From: Clostridiales bacterium
Lineage (GTDB): Bacteria > Bacillota > Clostridia > Lachnospirales > Lachnospiraceae
Reading direction: 5' to 3'
Length of the DNA stretch: 12,636 bases
Assembly (NCBI GenBank): GCA_019423795.1
Contig: JAHZAT010000034.1
Span: 1 to 12,636, forward strand
The position numbers were made by a program, and so were the translations under genes. Shown in pieces: positions 1 through 6,259 of the stretch. The notes beneath the pieces are model-generated. The model saw only the letters and a list, made by a program, of their open reading frames with translations, had not been told where the DNA came from and made no database searches. Position 1 is the stretch's first letter; each line of letters begins with the position of its first letter.

Positions 1-66
1 TCGTTTATTTATTTTTTATCATATACTCGAAATCTACAGTTGGCCAACCACCACAAAAATTAAAAT

Positions 67-1242
67 TTAAAATGTCACATCCTTACCATAATAAATACAT
101 TCCAATATCTTCTCCATATCCTCAACAGATGTTTCTCTCGGATTAGATCCCGTACAAGCATCTCCAACTGCTCTCTCTGCGATCATATGTTTCTTCTCAA
201 TGAATTCTTCTTCATTTACTCCGAAATCTTTCAGATTAGACACAATATTAAGACTTGCTCTCAAATCTTCCACTGCCTTAATCAATGATAAAGTCAGTGC
301 CTTATCAGTCACTCCAGGAAGTCCTAATTTTCTTGCGATCATTGCGAATCTGTCTTCACAGACTTTGGCATTGTACTGGATGACATATGGAAGATAAATT
401 GCATTTGCACATCCATGAGGAATATGTCCTGTGTCAAAGACTGCTCCTGTCTTATGGGCTAAGGAATGTACGATTCCAAGCAATGCATTAGAAAATGCCA
501 TTCCTGCTAAGCACTGTGCGATATGCATGTTTCCTCTTGCCTGCATGTCTCCTTCATAGGATGCTTTCAGGTTATCAAAGATCATCTCGATCGCATGAAT
601 CGCTAATGGATCTGAGAATGGGGAATGTAATCCTGCAACATAGGCTTCGATTGCGTGGGTTAATGCATCCATTCCCGTATGTGCTGTTAATGTCTGTGGC
701 ATTGTTTCTGCCAGTGATGGATCTACGATTGCTACATCTGGTGTGATCTCAAAATCAGCCAGTGGGTATTTGATTCCTGTACTGTAATCTGTAATTACTG
801 AGAATGCCGTTACCTCTGTTGCTGTTCCTGAGGTTGATGGAATTGCGATAAATGTTGCTTTATTACGAAGTGGTGGAATTGTAAATGGATCTTTGATGTC
901 ATCAAAGGTTGTCTGTGGATGCTCATAAAATACCCACATTGCCTTTGCTGCATCAATTGGTGATCCTCCACCCATTGCGATGATCAGGTCTGGTTCAAAT
1001 TCCTGCATCACTTTGGCACCTTTCATAACTGTTTCTACAGATGGATCTGGTTCAATTCCTTCGATCAGTTTCGTCTCAATTCCAGCTTCTTTTAAATATT
1101 CAACAACTTTGTCAACAAATCCAAAACGTTTCATGGATCCGCCGCCTAGGCATAAAACTGCTTTGTTTCCTTTGATTGTTTTTAGTGTCTCTAATGCGTT
1201 TTCTCCGAAGTATAAATCTCTTGGTAATGTAAATCTTGCCAT
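67..1242 (-). CDS. Iron-containing alcohol dehydrogenase, probably NADP(H)-linked
   Basis: This 391-residue protein is a group III (Fe-dependent) alcohol dehydrogenase, a cytosolic enzyme that interconverts aldehydes and alcohols, in fermenters usually reducing acetaldehyde, butyraldehyde or similar. The nucleotide-binding motif GGGSPIDAAK is at residues 91-100. By alignment to FucO the metal ligands are D192, H196, H259 (in VHSLAH) and H276 (in HIPHG). Residues 33-36 read GGGS where NAD-specific members such as FucO carry an Asp; the same GGGS occurs in NADPH-using YqhD, so NADP(H) preference is inferred. Length is normal for the family. The start is supported by AAAGGAGATG upstream. It follows the queC terminator and has its own promoter with a Rex-like site, so it is a separate unit. 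The family is certain; the physiological substrate cannot be read from the sequence. Confidence 0.93.
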   Translation of the reverse strand: MARFTLPRDLYFGENALETLKTIKGNKAVLCLGGGSMKRFGFVDKVVEYLKEAGIETKLIEGIEPDPSVETVMKGAKVMQEFEPDLIIAMGGGSPIDAAKAMWVFYEHPQTTFDDIKDPFTIPPLRNKATFIAIPSTSGTATEVTAFSVITDYSTGIKYPLADFEITPDVAIVDPSLAETMPQTLTAHTGMDALTHAIEAYVAGLHSPFSDPLAIHAIEMIFDNLKASYEGDMQARGNMHIAQCLAGMAFSNALLGIVHSLAHKTGAVFDTGHIPHGCANAIYLPYVIQYNAKVCEDRFAMIARKLGLPGVTDKALTLSLIKAVEDLRASLNIVSNLKDFGVNEEEFIEKKHMIAERAVGDACTGSNPRETSVEDMEKILECIYYGKDVTF

Positions 1243-1303
1243 AACTATACATCTCCTTTTACCTGGATGACCGAAATTGAACCCTTCCTAACATATTCGA
1301 TTT

Positions 1304-1313
1304 CAATCGATTG
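1304..1313. repeat. Palindrome in the alcohol dehydrogenase leader
   Basis: CAATCGATTG is a perfect 10-bp palindrome lying about 10-20 bases after the predicted transcription start of the alcohol dehydrogenase. It overlaps a small inverted repeat CGATT-TC-AATCG at 1299-1310. It could be an operator half, but a 10-bp palindrome can arise by chance in AT-rich DNA. Confidence 0.25.
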
Positions 1314-1328
1314 TTTCGCTACAAATAC

Positions 1329-1357
1329 ATTGTACACTATTGTTAAAAATTTATCAA
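1329..1357 (-). promoter_or_regulatory. Sigma-A promoter of the alcohol dehydrogenase
   Basis: On the minus strand the -35 box TTGATA (1352-1357) and the -10 box TACAAT (1329-1334) are separated by exactly 17 bases. This predicts a start near 1321 and a leader of about 80 bases before the ATG at 1242. The promoter lies after the queC terminator, so it can drive the gene independently of the queuosine operon. Confidence 0.75.
1340..1357. promoter_or_regulatory. Candidate Rex (redox repressor) operator
   Basis: The plus-strand 18-mer TTGTTAA-AAAT-TTATCAA matches the Firmicute/clostridial Rex consensus TTGTTAA-N4-TTAACAA at all but one defined position. It covers the -35 box and most of the spacer of the alcohol dehydrogenase promoter, where a bound repressor would block RNA polymerase. 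Rex releases DNA when NADH is high, and alcohol dehydrogenases are classical Rex targets, so position and gene function agree. No rex gene is in the window. Confidence 0.72.
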
Positions 1358-1366
1358 TGGTTTCTT

Positions 1367-1405
1367 GCAGATTTTTATCATTTATTCCCCAATATAAAAA
1401 TCTGC
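1367..1405. repeat. Perfect 12-bp inverted repeat with 15-base spacer
   Basis: GCAGATTTTTAT (1367-1378) and ATAAAAATCTGC (1394-1405) are exact inverted copies around a 15-base centre. The element sits between the queC terminator and the -35 box of the alcohol dehydrogenase, ending 10 bases from that box. Neither strand has a T-run after it, so it is not a second typical terminator. It may be a regulator binding site or an RNA hairpin at the end of read-through transcripts. Confidence 0.6.
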
Positions 1406-1408
1406 ATC

Positions 1409-1440
1409 AAAAAAGAACCTTGTACAATCACAAGATTCTT
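1409..1440 (-). terminator. Rho-independent terminator of the queDE-folE-queC operon
   Basis: On the minus strand, AAGAATCTTGT (1430-1440) pairs over 11 positions, including one T-G pair, with ACAAGGTTCTT (1413-1423) around a 6-base loop. A run of T residues follows at 1409-1414. It begins 18 bases after the queC stop codon. Confidence 0.88.
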
Positions 1441-1458
1441 TTTCTCTTTTGTATATTC

Positions 1459-2124
1459 TTATTTATGTCCACGGACTTTTAAATATTCCTCTAATCCATG
1501 TCTTCTCAACTTACATGCTGGGCATTCTCCACATCCATCTCCCATCACTCCGTTATAACATGTCAGGGTTTCATTTCTCACAATATCAAAAACACCTAAT
1601 TTATCAGCCATCTCCCATGTCTGTTTCTTATCGATCCACATCAATGGTGTGATCACTTCAAATTCGTAATCCATGGCAAGTGTTAAGGTTGTCTCCAATG
1701 ATGAGATAAAGACATGGCGACAATCTGGGTATCCACTGAAATCACTCTGGGATACACCGATTACTAATACATGAATTCCTCTTTGTTTTGCAAAAACAGC
1801 TGCAAATGTTAAGAATAACATGTTTCTTCCATCAACAAATGAATTTGGTGTTCCTTCTTTTGGTGCTTCATGATCTACTTCCATATCAACTCTGGTAAGA
1901 GAGTTTGGCGCTAACTGGTTTAATAGTTCCATATCTAAGATATGATGTTCTACCCCGTGTTCTTTACAGATCTTCTTGGCACATTCAAGTTCCTTGGAAT
2001 GTCTCTGCCCGTAGTTAAATGAAAGTGCGATCACTTCATCGTATTTCTTCTTTGCCCAGAAAAGGCATGTTGTGCTGTCTTGTCCACCGCTGAATACAAC
2101 AACGGCTTTGTTTGGTTTTGCCAT
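1459..2124 (-). CDS. queC: 7-cyano-7-deazaguanine (preQ0) synthase QueC
   Basis: QueC is the ATP-dependent cytosolic enzyme that turns 7-carboxy-7-deazaguanine and ammonia into preQ0, the last step before the queuosine-specific branch. The 221-residue product has the PP-loop SGGQDST at residues 12-18, which binds and cleaves ATP. C-terminal cysteines C189, C198, C201 and C204 (C-x8-C-x2-C-x2-C) form the zinc site. Length is typical. The 18-base gap after folE contains AAAGGAGATAAG, which places the ATG at 2124. It is the last gene of the operon and is followed by a terminator. Family assignment is secure. Confidence 0.96.
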   Translation of the reverse strand: MAKPNKAVVVFSGGQDSTTCLFWAKKKYDEVIALSFNYGQRHSKELECAKKICKEHGVEHHILDMELLNQLAPNSLTRVDMEVDHEAPKEGTPNSFVDGRNMLFLTFAAVFAKQRGIHVLVIGVSQSDFSGYPDCRHVFISSLETTLTLAMDYEFEVITPLMWIDKKQTWEMADKLGVFDIVRNETLTCYNGVMGDGCGECPACKLRRHGLEEYLKVRGHK

Positions 2125-2142
2125 TTTGCTTATCTCCTTTTC

Positions 2143-2730
2143 TTATTTTCCTGCCTGCATCATAAAATGCCATTTTAATGTAGAATCTGTGTCAAATGCT
2201 CCACGAAGTGTTGTTGTCACTGTCTTAGCATTTTGTTTTTTGATTCCTCTTGCACTCATGCAGCTATGGCACCCTTCGATATAAACGGCTACATCTTCAC
2301 TTCCTGAAACTTCCATGATGATCTCTGCGATATCACTTCCGATTCTTTCCTGAAGCTGTAAGCGTTTTCCAACCATGTCACAGATTCTTGCAATCTTGCT
2401 AAGTCCTAATACTTTATCTTTTGGCAGATATGCCACAGAAACTTTCATATCATACATTAATGCCATATGGTGTTCGCAATAGCTAAAGATATCTATATCT
2501 TTTACGATCACCATATCTTTGTGGTCTTTGACACTTAGATCATCTTCAAATGTTTTTGAAAACATCTGTGCGATCTCATGATTACTATAATTCATTCCCT
2601 CAAAGACTTCTTCATACATTCTTGCGACACGATCTGGTGTTTCTTTTAATCCTTCACGATCTGGATCATCTCCAAGTGCAACAAGGATTCCTCTTACGTG
2701 TTCCTTGATCGCTTCTTTATCGATTGCCAT
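2143..2730 (-). CDS. folE: GTP cyclohydrolase I FolE
   Basis: FolE opens the imidazole ring of GTP to give 7,8-dihydroneopterin triphosphate, the shared precursor of folate and 7-deazapurines. From the chosen start the protein has 195 residues. Zinc ligands are C85 and H88 in YCEHH and C157 in GCHSCMSARG, with H155 matching catalytic His179 of E. coli FolE. An in-frame ATG at 2745 lies inside the sequence ATGGGAGGAAATACT, which is itself the ribosome binding site, so the ATG at 2730 is the better start. It lies 27 bases after queE and just before queC, which suggests that this copy mainly feeds preQ0 synthesis, although it could also serve folate. Confidence 0.95.
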   Translation of the reverse strand: MAIDKEAIKEHVRGILVALGDDPDREGLKETPDRVARMYEEVFEGMNYSNHEIAQMFSKTFEDDLSVKDHKDMVIVKDIDIFSYCEHHMALMYDMKVSVAYLPKDKVLGLSKIARICDMVGKRLQLQERIGSDIAEIIMEVSGSEDVAVYIEGCHSCMSARGIKKQNAKTVTTTLRGAFDTDSTLKWHFMMQAGK

Positions 2731-2757
2731 AGTATTTCCTCCCATAATAAATTAGTA

Positions 2758-3426
2758 CTAAACGCCTGTCTTGTCAGGATCCCATACGACTTTGTGGATC
2801 TGAATCTGGAATCTGACTTTGTTAAGCTTGTTTTCTTTCATAAATTCAACGATTTCTTCTGGTTCGATCTTGCCAAATACAGGACTGAAATATACGATAG
2901 CCTTCTGGCACAGGCTGAATCTTTCGATGATTTCTTTTGCTCTGTTTAAATCTTCCCTGCTTCCAATAACAAATTTGACAACATCCCATGGTTTTAAATA
3001 TTCCATATTTTCAAGGCACATACTCTCTTCCATGTTGCTGGATGGAAGTTTATAATCCATTGTCATTGTCAATCTGTTATCTCTTTCTTTATAATATTTG
3101 ATCGGTACACTTCCGTTTGTCTCAATCTCAATCTCAACTTTTGGCATCATTAAGATACTTCCGATCAGTTCTGATACATTTTCATCAAGAAGTGGTTCTC
3201 CACCAGTTAATGTAACGAGTTCTACTCCTGCCTCTTTAATTCTTTCTACGATCTGTGGCGCTGTTAAAAGTTCACACTTTGCATTTCTTTTGTTTGCCCA
3301 TGTTGTGTCACAGTAAGAGCAGTTTAAGTTACATCCTTTCAGGCGGACAAACATCGCAAGACGCCCCGCCTTCTTTCCTTCTCCGTTGATGCTTACGAAG
3401 GTCTCTACTACTTTAAATGTTTCCAT
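2758..3426 (-). CDS. queE: 7-carboxy-7-deazaguanine synthase QueE (radical SAM)
   Basis: QueE is a radical SAM enzyme that contracts the ring of 6-carboxy-5,6,7,8-tetrahydropterin to 7-carboxy-7-deazaguanine. The 222-residue product carries the cluster motif C32-x3-C36-x2-C39, here the standard CxxxCxxC spacing, followed by D-T. It also has the SAM-contacting GGEP at 75-78 and ETNGS at 102-106. The N-terminal FVSINGEG is typical of QueE, where a gap before the cluster distinguishes it from pyruvate-lyase activases. Its ATG lies five bases after the queD stop, and GGGGAG inside the last codons of queD supplies the ribosome binding site, so the two are probably translationally coupled. Confidence 0.95.
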   Translation of the reverse strand: METFKVVETFVSINGEGKKAGRLAMFVRLKGCNLNCSYCDTTWANKRNAKCELLTAPQIVERIKEAGVELVTLTGGEPLLDENVSELIGSILMMPKVEIEIETNGSVPIKYYKERDNRLTMTMDYKLPSSNMEESMCLENMEYLKPWDVVKFVIGSREDLNRAKEIIERFSLCQKAIVYFSPVFGKIEPEEIVEFMKENKLNKVRFQIQIHKVVWDPDKTGV

Positions 3427-3431
3427 CTCAT

Positions 3432-3851
3432 CTACTCCCCATAAGCTGCCATATTATTTGGTGTCTCATAGACTTTCACTAATTTGACATCATATCCATT
3501 TTCTTTGACTCTGTCATAGAAATATTTTGCAAAATTTTCTGCCGTTGGGCGAAAATGTACGAAGATCATTCTAAATTCTTCTTCTCTTAACGCTTCCACA
3601 GTTTTTTCTTTTAATGTCCCTTCTTCTATAATAAAGCTGTGGTCAAACTCATCTGCTATTTTTTTGATATCATCTTTTAACTGTCCAAAATCAACGAGCA
3701 TTCCTCTCATCTGACCAGTTTGTTCTAATGTTTCATTCTGTACGGTAACTTCTAATTTCCAACGATGACCATGAATATTACTGCATTTTCCTTCATAACC
3801 CGATAAAAAATGAGCTGAGTCAAAGCATGCGTGTGTCGTTAACTGATACAT
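3432..3851 (-). CDS. queD: 6-carboxy-5,6,7,8-tetrahydropterin synthase QueD
   Basis: QueD converts dihydroneopterin triphosphate into 6-carboxytetrahydropterin. The 139-residue product belongs to the PTPS/QueD family: zinc ligands H14, H27 and H29 (FDSAHF and NIHGHR), catalytic C23, and the D70-H71 pair with E129 (VYETPNN) as the likely remaining catalytic and substrate-binding residues. The length is slightly above E. coli QueD. AGAAGGG upstream serves as a weakly spaced ribosome binding site for the ATG at 3851. It is the first gene of the operon, directly after a transcription attenuator, so the whole pathway is likely to be controlled at this point. Confidence 0.94.
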   Translation of the reverse strand: MYQLTTHACFDSAHFLSGYEGKCSNIHGHRWKLEVTVQNETLEQTGQMRGMLVDFGQLKDDIKKIADEFDHSFIIEEGTLKEKTVEALREEEFRMIFVHFRPTAENFAKYFYDRVKENGYDVKLVKVYETPNNMAAYGE

Positions 3852-3886
3852 ATTTCTATTTTCCCTTCTAGATATATTTTACAATC

Positions 3887-3919
3887 AAAAAAGGATATAG
3901 GCGAACGTACCTATATCCT
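3887..3919 (-). terminator. Attenuator terminator in the queD leader
   Basis: Minus-strand AGGATATAGG (3910-3919) and CCTATATCCT (3892-3901) form a perfect 10-bp stem with an 8-base loop, followed by a T-run at 3887-3891. It lies between the promoter and queD, 35 bases before the start codon, so it acts on leader transcripts and not on an upstream gene. It is the expression platform of the riboswitch candidate: its 5' arm can instead pair with the aptamer. Confidence 0.9.
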
Positions 3920-3937
3920 GAAAATCTAATTCTCAGT

Positions 3938-3979
3938 CCTAGTTTTGTTTATAGACAGGATGGTACGAATGAACTGTCT
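3938..3979 (-). promoter_or_regulatory. preQ1-I-like riboswitch aptamer candidate
   Basis: Read on the minus strand, AGACAG (3974-3979) pairs with CTGTCT (3953-3958) as a 6-bp P1 around a 15-base loop. It is followed by an A-rich tail AACAAAACTAGG that differs at one position from the tail AACAAAACAAGG of the Thermoanaerobacter preQ1-I riboswitch as I recall it. The loop base just before the 3' arm of P1 is C, as expected for the preQ1-recognising cytosine. The aptamer stretch CGTACCATCCTG (3956-3967) is complementary to GGTACG (3906-3911) and CAGGAT (3915-3920) of the terminator, with a 3-base bulge. Ligand-stabilised P1 would therefore free the terminator arm and switch the operon off. The loop is longer than in textbook preQ1-I and I could not place pseudoknot helix P2 confidently. 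Confidence 0.65.
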
Positions 3980-4000
3980 TTGATTACTAAAATCTTATCT

Positions 4001-4029
4001 AGTATATCATTATTTTATTAAAATAGCAA
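4001..4029 (-). promoter_or_regulatory. Promoter of the queDE-folE-queC operon
   Basis: On the minus strand TTGCTA (4024-4029) and TATACT (4001-4006) are separated by 17 bases, a good sigma-A pattern. The predicted start near 3994 gives a leader of about 140 bases that contains the aptamer and attenuator. The -35 box begins directly after the stem of the fruA terminator. Confidence 0.78.
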
Positions 4030-4059
4030 ACAGAGATTGCAAAATTTCACAATCTCTGT
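4030..4059 (-). terminator. Terminator hairpin downstream of fruA
   Basis: ACAGAGATTG and CAATCTCTGT are a perfect 10-bp inverted repeat with a 10-base loop. On the minus strand it is followed by TTTGCTATTTT, a broken T-tract that also contains the queD -35 box. It lies about 70 bases after the fruA stop codon and separates the two units. The interrupted T-tract makes its efficiency uncertain. Confidence 0.65.
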
Positions 4060-4104
4060 CTGCCAGTTATAATATTGCTTATGAAAATATGAGGAATTAA
4101 TTTA

Positions 4105-4124
4105 TTGTAAATTTTGATTTACAA
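4105..4124. repeat. AT-rich inverted repeat just after the fruA stop
   Basis: TTGTAAAT and ATTTACAA form a perfect 8-bp inverted repeat with a 4-base loop, starting two bases after the fruA stop codon. It has almost no G-C pairs and no T-run on the minus strand, so it is not a convincing terminator alone. It may protect the mRNA 3' end or have no function. Confidence 0.35.
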
Positions 4125-4126
4125 CC

Positions 4127-6085
4127 TTATTTATTTAATGGTTTCTTTGTAAATGACATTACGACCATTCCGATCACTGCTCCAACAGCAACTGCGATTA
4201 AATACTGTACTGGATTTGTGATAACTCCGATAACAAAGATTCCACCATGTGGTGCTGGAAGTCCGCATTTAAATGTCATGGATAATGCACCTGCTACTGC
4301 AGATCCTACGATACATGGAGGCAGGATATGGATTGGATCTCCTGCTGCAAATGGGATAGCACCTTCTGTGATGAATGATAATCCCATGATATAGTTTACA
4401 ACACCAGATTTTCTTTCATTCTCTGTAAAACGATTCTTGAAGAATGTTGTACAAAGTGCGATTGCAAGTGGAGGTACCATTCCTCCTGCCATAACAGCTG
4501 CCATGATCGCATACTGTTCTGGTCCTGCATTGGCTACAGTTAACTGTGCTGTACCAAATACGTAAGCTGCTTTATTAAATGGACCACCCATATCGATAGA
4601 CATCATTCCACCAAGAACTGCTCCTAAAAGGATAGAACTTGTTCCACTCATGGATGATAAGAAATTGTTAAGTCCTGTATTGATTGCTCCTACGACTGGG
4701 TTTACTGCGATCATCACAACACCCATGACTAAAATACCGCAAACTGGGAATAGTAAGATTGGTTTTAATCCTTCTAATGCACTTGGTAATTTATCAAATA
4801 ATTTTCTTAATAATACGACAATATATCCACCAACGAAACCTGCAAATAATGCTCCGATAAATCCAGATGAGATTGCTTTGCTTGAATCATATGCCATAAT
4901 ATTTGCAAATGTATAACCACCGTTTGCTAAAGCTCCACCAACGAAACCTACGGCTAAACCTGGTCTGTCTGCAATACTCATTGCGATAAATCCAGCTAAG
5001 ATTGGAAGCATAAATCCAAATGCCTGTTCACCAATTGTCTTTAATAATGCTGCAAGTGGTGTATTCTTACCGAAGTTTGCTGGGTTAATCGCCTGATTAT
5101 CTACTAAGAACGCTAAGGCGATCAAAATACCGCCACCGATTACGAATGGAAGCATATGGGATACACCATTCATCAGATGTTTGTAAATCTGACGTCCAAC
5201 GCTTTCACCCTCTGCACTGTCTTCTTCCGCTGCTGCTCCTGAATGATGATATGTTGGAGCTTTCTTATCTAAAATTGTCTGGATCAGTTCTTCTGGTTTG
5301 TTAATTCCATCTGCTACTTTTGTCTGAAGAACCTGTTTACCGTCAAAACGTGCCATCTCGACGTTCTTATCTGCTGCTACGATGATTCCGTCGCAGTTTT
5401 CAATCTCTTCTTTTGTTAAGACATTCTTCGCTCCACCAGAACCATTTGTCTCGGCTTTTAATGTGATTCCCATCTCTTTTGCTTTATTCTCAAGTGATTC
5501 TGCTGCCATAAATGTATGCGCGATTCCTGTTGGACAAGCTGTGACTGCAAGAACTCTGATCGTTCCGTCGTCTGCTTTCTCTTCCTGTACTGCAGCTTTC
5601 TCTTCTTCCGCTGCTTCTTCTGGGAATTTCTCTGTCTCTTTCTTGTCGATCAGTGCAAGATATTCTTCCTTGCTTGTCGCTTTTAACAGACTGTCTTTGA
5701 ATACTGGGTCCATTAAAATCACAGATAATCTTGACAGTGCCTCTAAATGTACATCACTTCCTTCAGCTGGTGCCGCGATCATAAAGAATACATCGGATGG
5801 TTCTCCGTCCATTGCTTCATAATCCACTCCGTCTGGTACTGTCATAGAGGCTAATCCAGCCTTCGTAACTGCTTTGTTCTTAGAATGAGGAATTGCAATT
5901 CCTCCTCCAATACCAGTTGTTCCGTTGGCTTCTCTTGCTAAAATACCTTTCTTGAATTCTTCACGGTCTGTGATATTTCCACCTTTGACCATCAGATCAA
6001 CCAGATGATCAATTGCTTCTTCTTTGCTGTTGACCTTCACACCAAGGTCAATCGTTGCATCCTGCAACAGTTCTGTAATTCTCAT
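4127..6085 (-). CDS. fruA: PTS fructose-type permease, fused IIABC
   Basis: This membrane permease takes up and phosphorylates a sugar, most likely fructose to fructose-1-phosphate, using phosphate relayed from HPr. From the chosen start it has 652 residues. The IIA domain spans about 1-150 with phospho-His H67 (IAIPHSK). The IIB domain spans about 176-273 with phospho-Cys C184 (ACPTGIAHT, the fructose-family signature). The IIC membrane domain spans about 300-648 with many hydrophobic helices and the motif ITEGAIPFA at 572-580. Charged Glu/Ala/Lys-rich linkers lie at 151-175 and 280-296. An in-frame ATG at 6130 is rejected: AAGGAGGAG sits 8 bases before the ATG at 6085, and 6130 lies inside a probable operator. 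It is transcribed alone, without fruK or fruR. Substrates such as mannose-type sugars are less likely but possible. Confidence 0.93.
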   Translation of the reverse strand: MRITELLQDATIDLGVKVNSKEEAIDHLVDLMVKGGNITDREEFKKGILAREANGTTGIGGGIAIPHSKNKAVTKAGLASMTVPDGVDYEAMDGEPSDVFFMIAAPAEGSDVHLEALSRLSVILMDPVFKDSLLKATSKEEYLALIDKKETEKFPEEAAEEEKAAVQEEKADDGTIRVLAVTACPTGIAHTFMAAESLENKAKEMGITLKAETNGSGGAKNVLTKEEIENCDGIIVAADKNVEMARFDGKQVLQTKVADGINKPEELIQTILDKKAPTYHHSGAAAEEDSAEGESVGRQIYKHLMNGVSHMLPFVIGGGILIALAFLVDNQAINPANFGKNTPLAALLKTIGEQAFGFMLPILAGFIAMSIADRPGLAVGFVGGALANGGYTFANIMAYDSSKAISSGFIGALFAGFVGGYIVVLLRKLFDKLPSALEGLKPILLFPVCGILVMGVVMIAVNPVVGAINTGLNNFLSSMSGTSSILLGAVLGGMMSIDMGGPFNKAAYVFGTAQLTVANAGPEQYAIMAAVMAGGMVPPLAIALCTTFFKNRFTENERKSGVVNYIMGLSFITEGAIPFAAGDPIHILPPCIVGSAVAGALSMTFKCGLPAPHGGIFVIGVITNPVQYLIAVAVGAVIGMVVMSFTKKPLNK

Positions 6086-6115
6086 ACATGTCTCCTCCTT
6101 TTCTTGATAAAAAAC

Positions 6116-6132
6116 GTCAAAATCAATCATTT
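6116..6132 (-). repeat. fruA operator-like direct repeat, downstream copy
   Basis: The minus-strand 17-mer AAATGATTGATTTTGAC differs at one base from the copy at 6167-6183. It lies in the fruA leader, after the predicted transcription start and 31 bases before the start codon. Together with the upstream copy it looks like a paired operator, possibly for a DeoR-family fructose regulator, which is inference from the neighbouring gene. Confidence 0.6.
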
Positions 6133-6149
6133 ACTTCTGTTTTTTCTTC

Positions 6150-6177
6150 ATTATAACACGATTTCAGTCAAAGTCAA
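6150..6177 (-). promoter_or_regulatory. Strong sigma-A promoter of fruA
   Basis: Minus-strand TTGACT (6172-6177) and a perfect TATAAT (6150-6155) are 16 bases apart. The -10 box is preceded by TGT, an extended -10 motif. The leader is about 55-60 bases. The -35 box lies inside the upstream 17-mer repeat. Confidence 0.85.
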
Positions 6178-6183
6178 TCATTT
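6167..6183 (-). repeat. fruA operator-like direct repeat, -35 copy
   Basis: The minus-strand 17-mer AAATGATTGACTTTGAC covers the fruA -35 box. It matches the copy at 6116-6132 at 16 of 17 positions in the same orientation, 51 bases away, close to five helical turns. A further partial AAATGATT lies directly upstream, near 6186-6193. Confidence 0.6.
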
Positions 6184-6259
6184 AAAATCATTTTCTTTCA
6201 TTTTTCTTTGAACTTTTCTGAGACAATTCTAAAATTCGTTTGTATCTTAAATTTTATTG

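Noticed and set aside
39..48. Palindrome GTTGGCCAAC downstream of the alcohol dehydrogenase as a terminator
   Set aside because: A palindrome without a spacer gives at most a very short stem, and no T-run follows directly on the minus strand. No convincing terminator is visible in positions 1-66; it may lie beyond the window edge.
5382..5822. Plus-strand 146-residue reading frame opposite fruA
   Set aside because: It is antisense to the IIA/IIB coding region, with low-complexity Ser/Ala composition typical of an antisense shadow. No plus-strand gene in the window has independent support.
6086..6130. N-terminal extension of fruA from the ATG at 6130
   Set aside because: The ATG lies inside an operator-like repeat and has no ribosome binding site, whereas AAGGAGGAG lies correctly before the ATG at 6085 where the IIA domain homology begins.
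6153..6166. cre-like (CcpA) sequence between the -35 and -10 boxes of fruA
   Set aside because: Only about 10 of 14 positions fit the cre consensus and the 3' half is poor, so it is not reported as a site despite the suggestive location.
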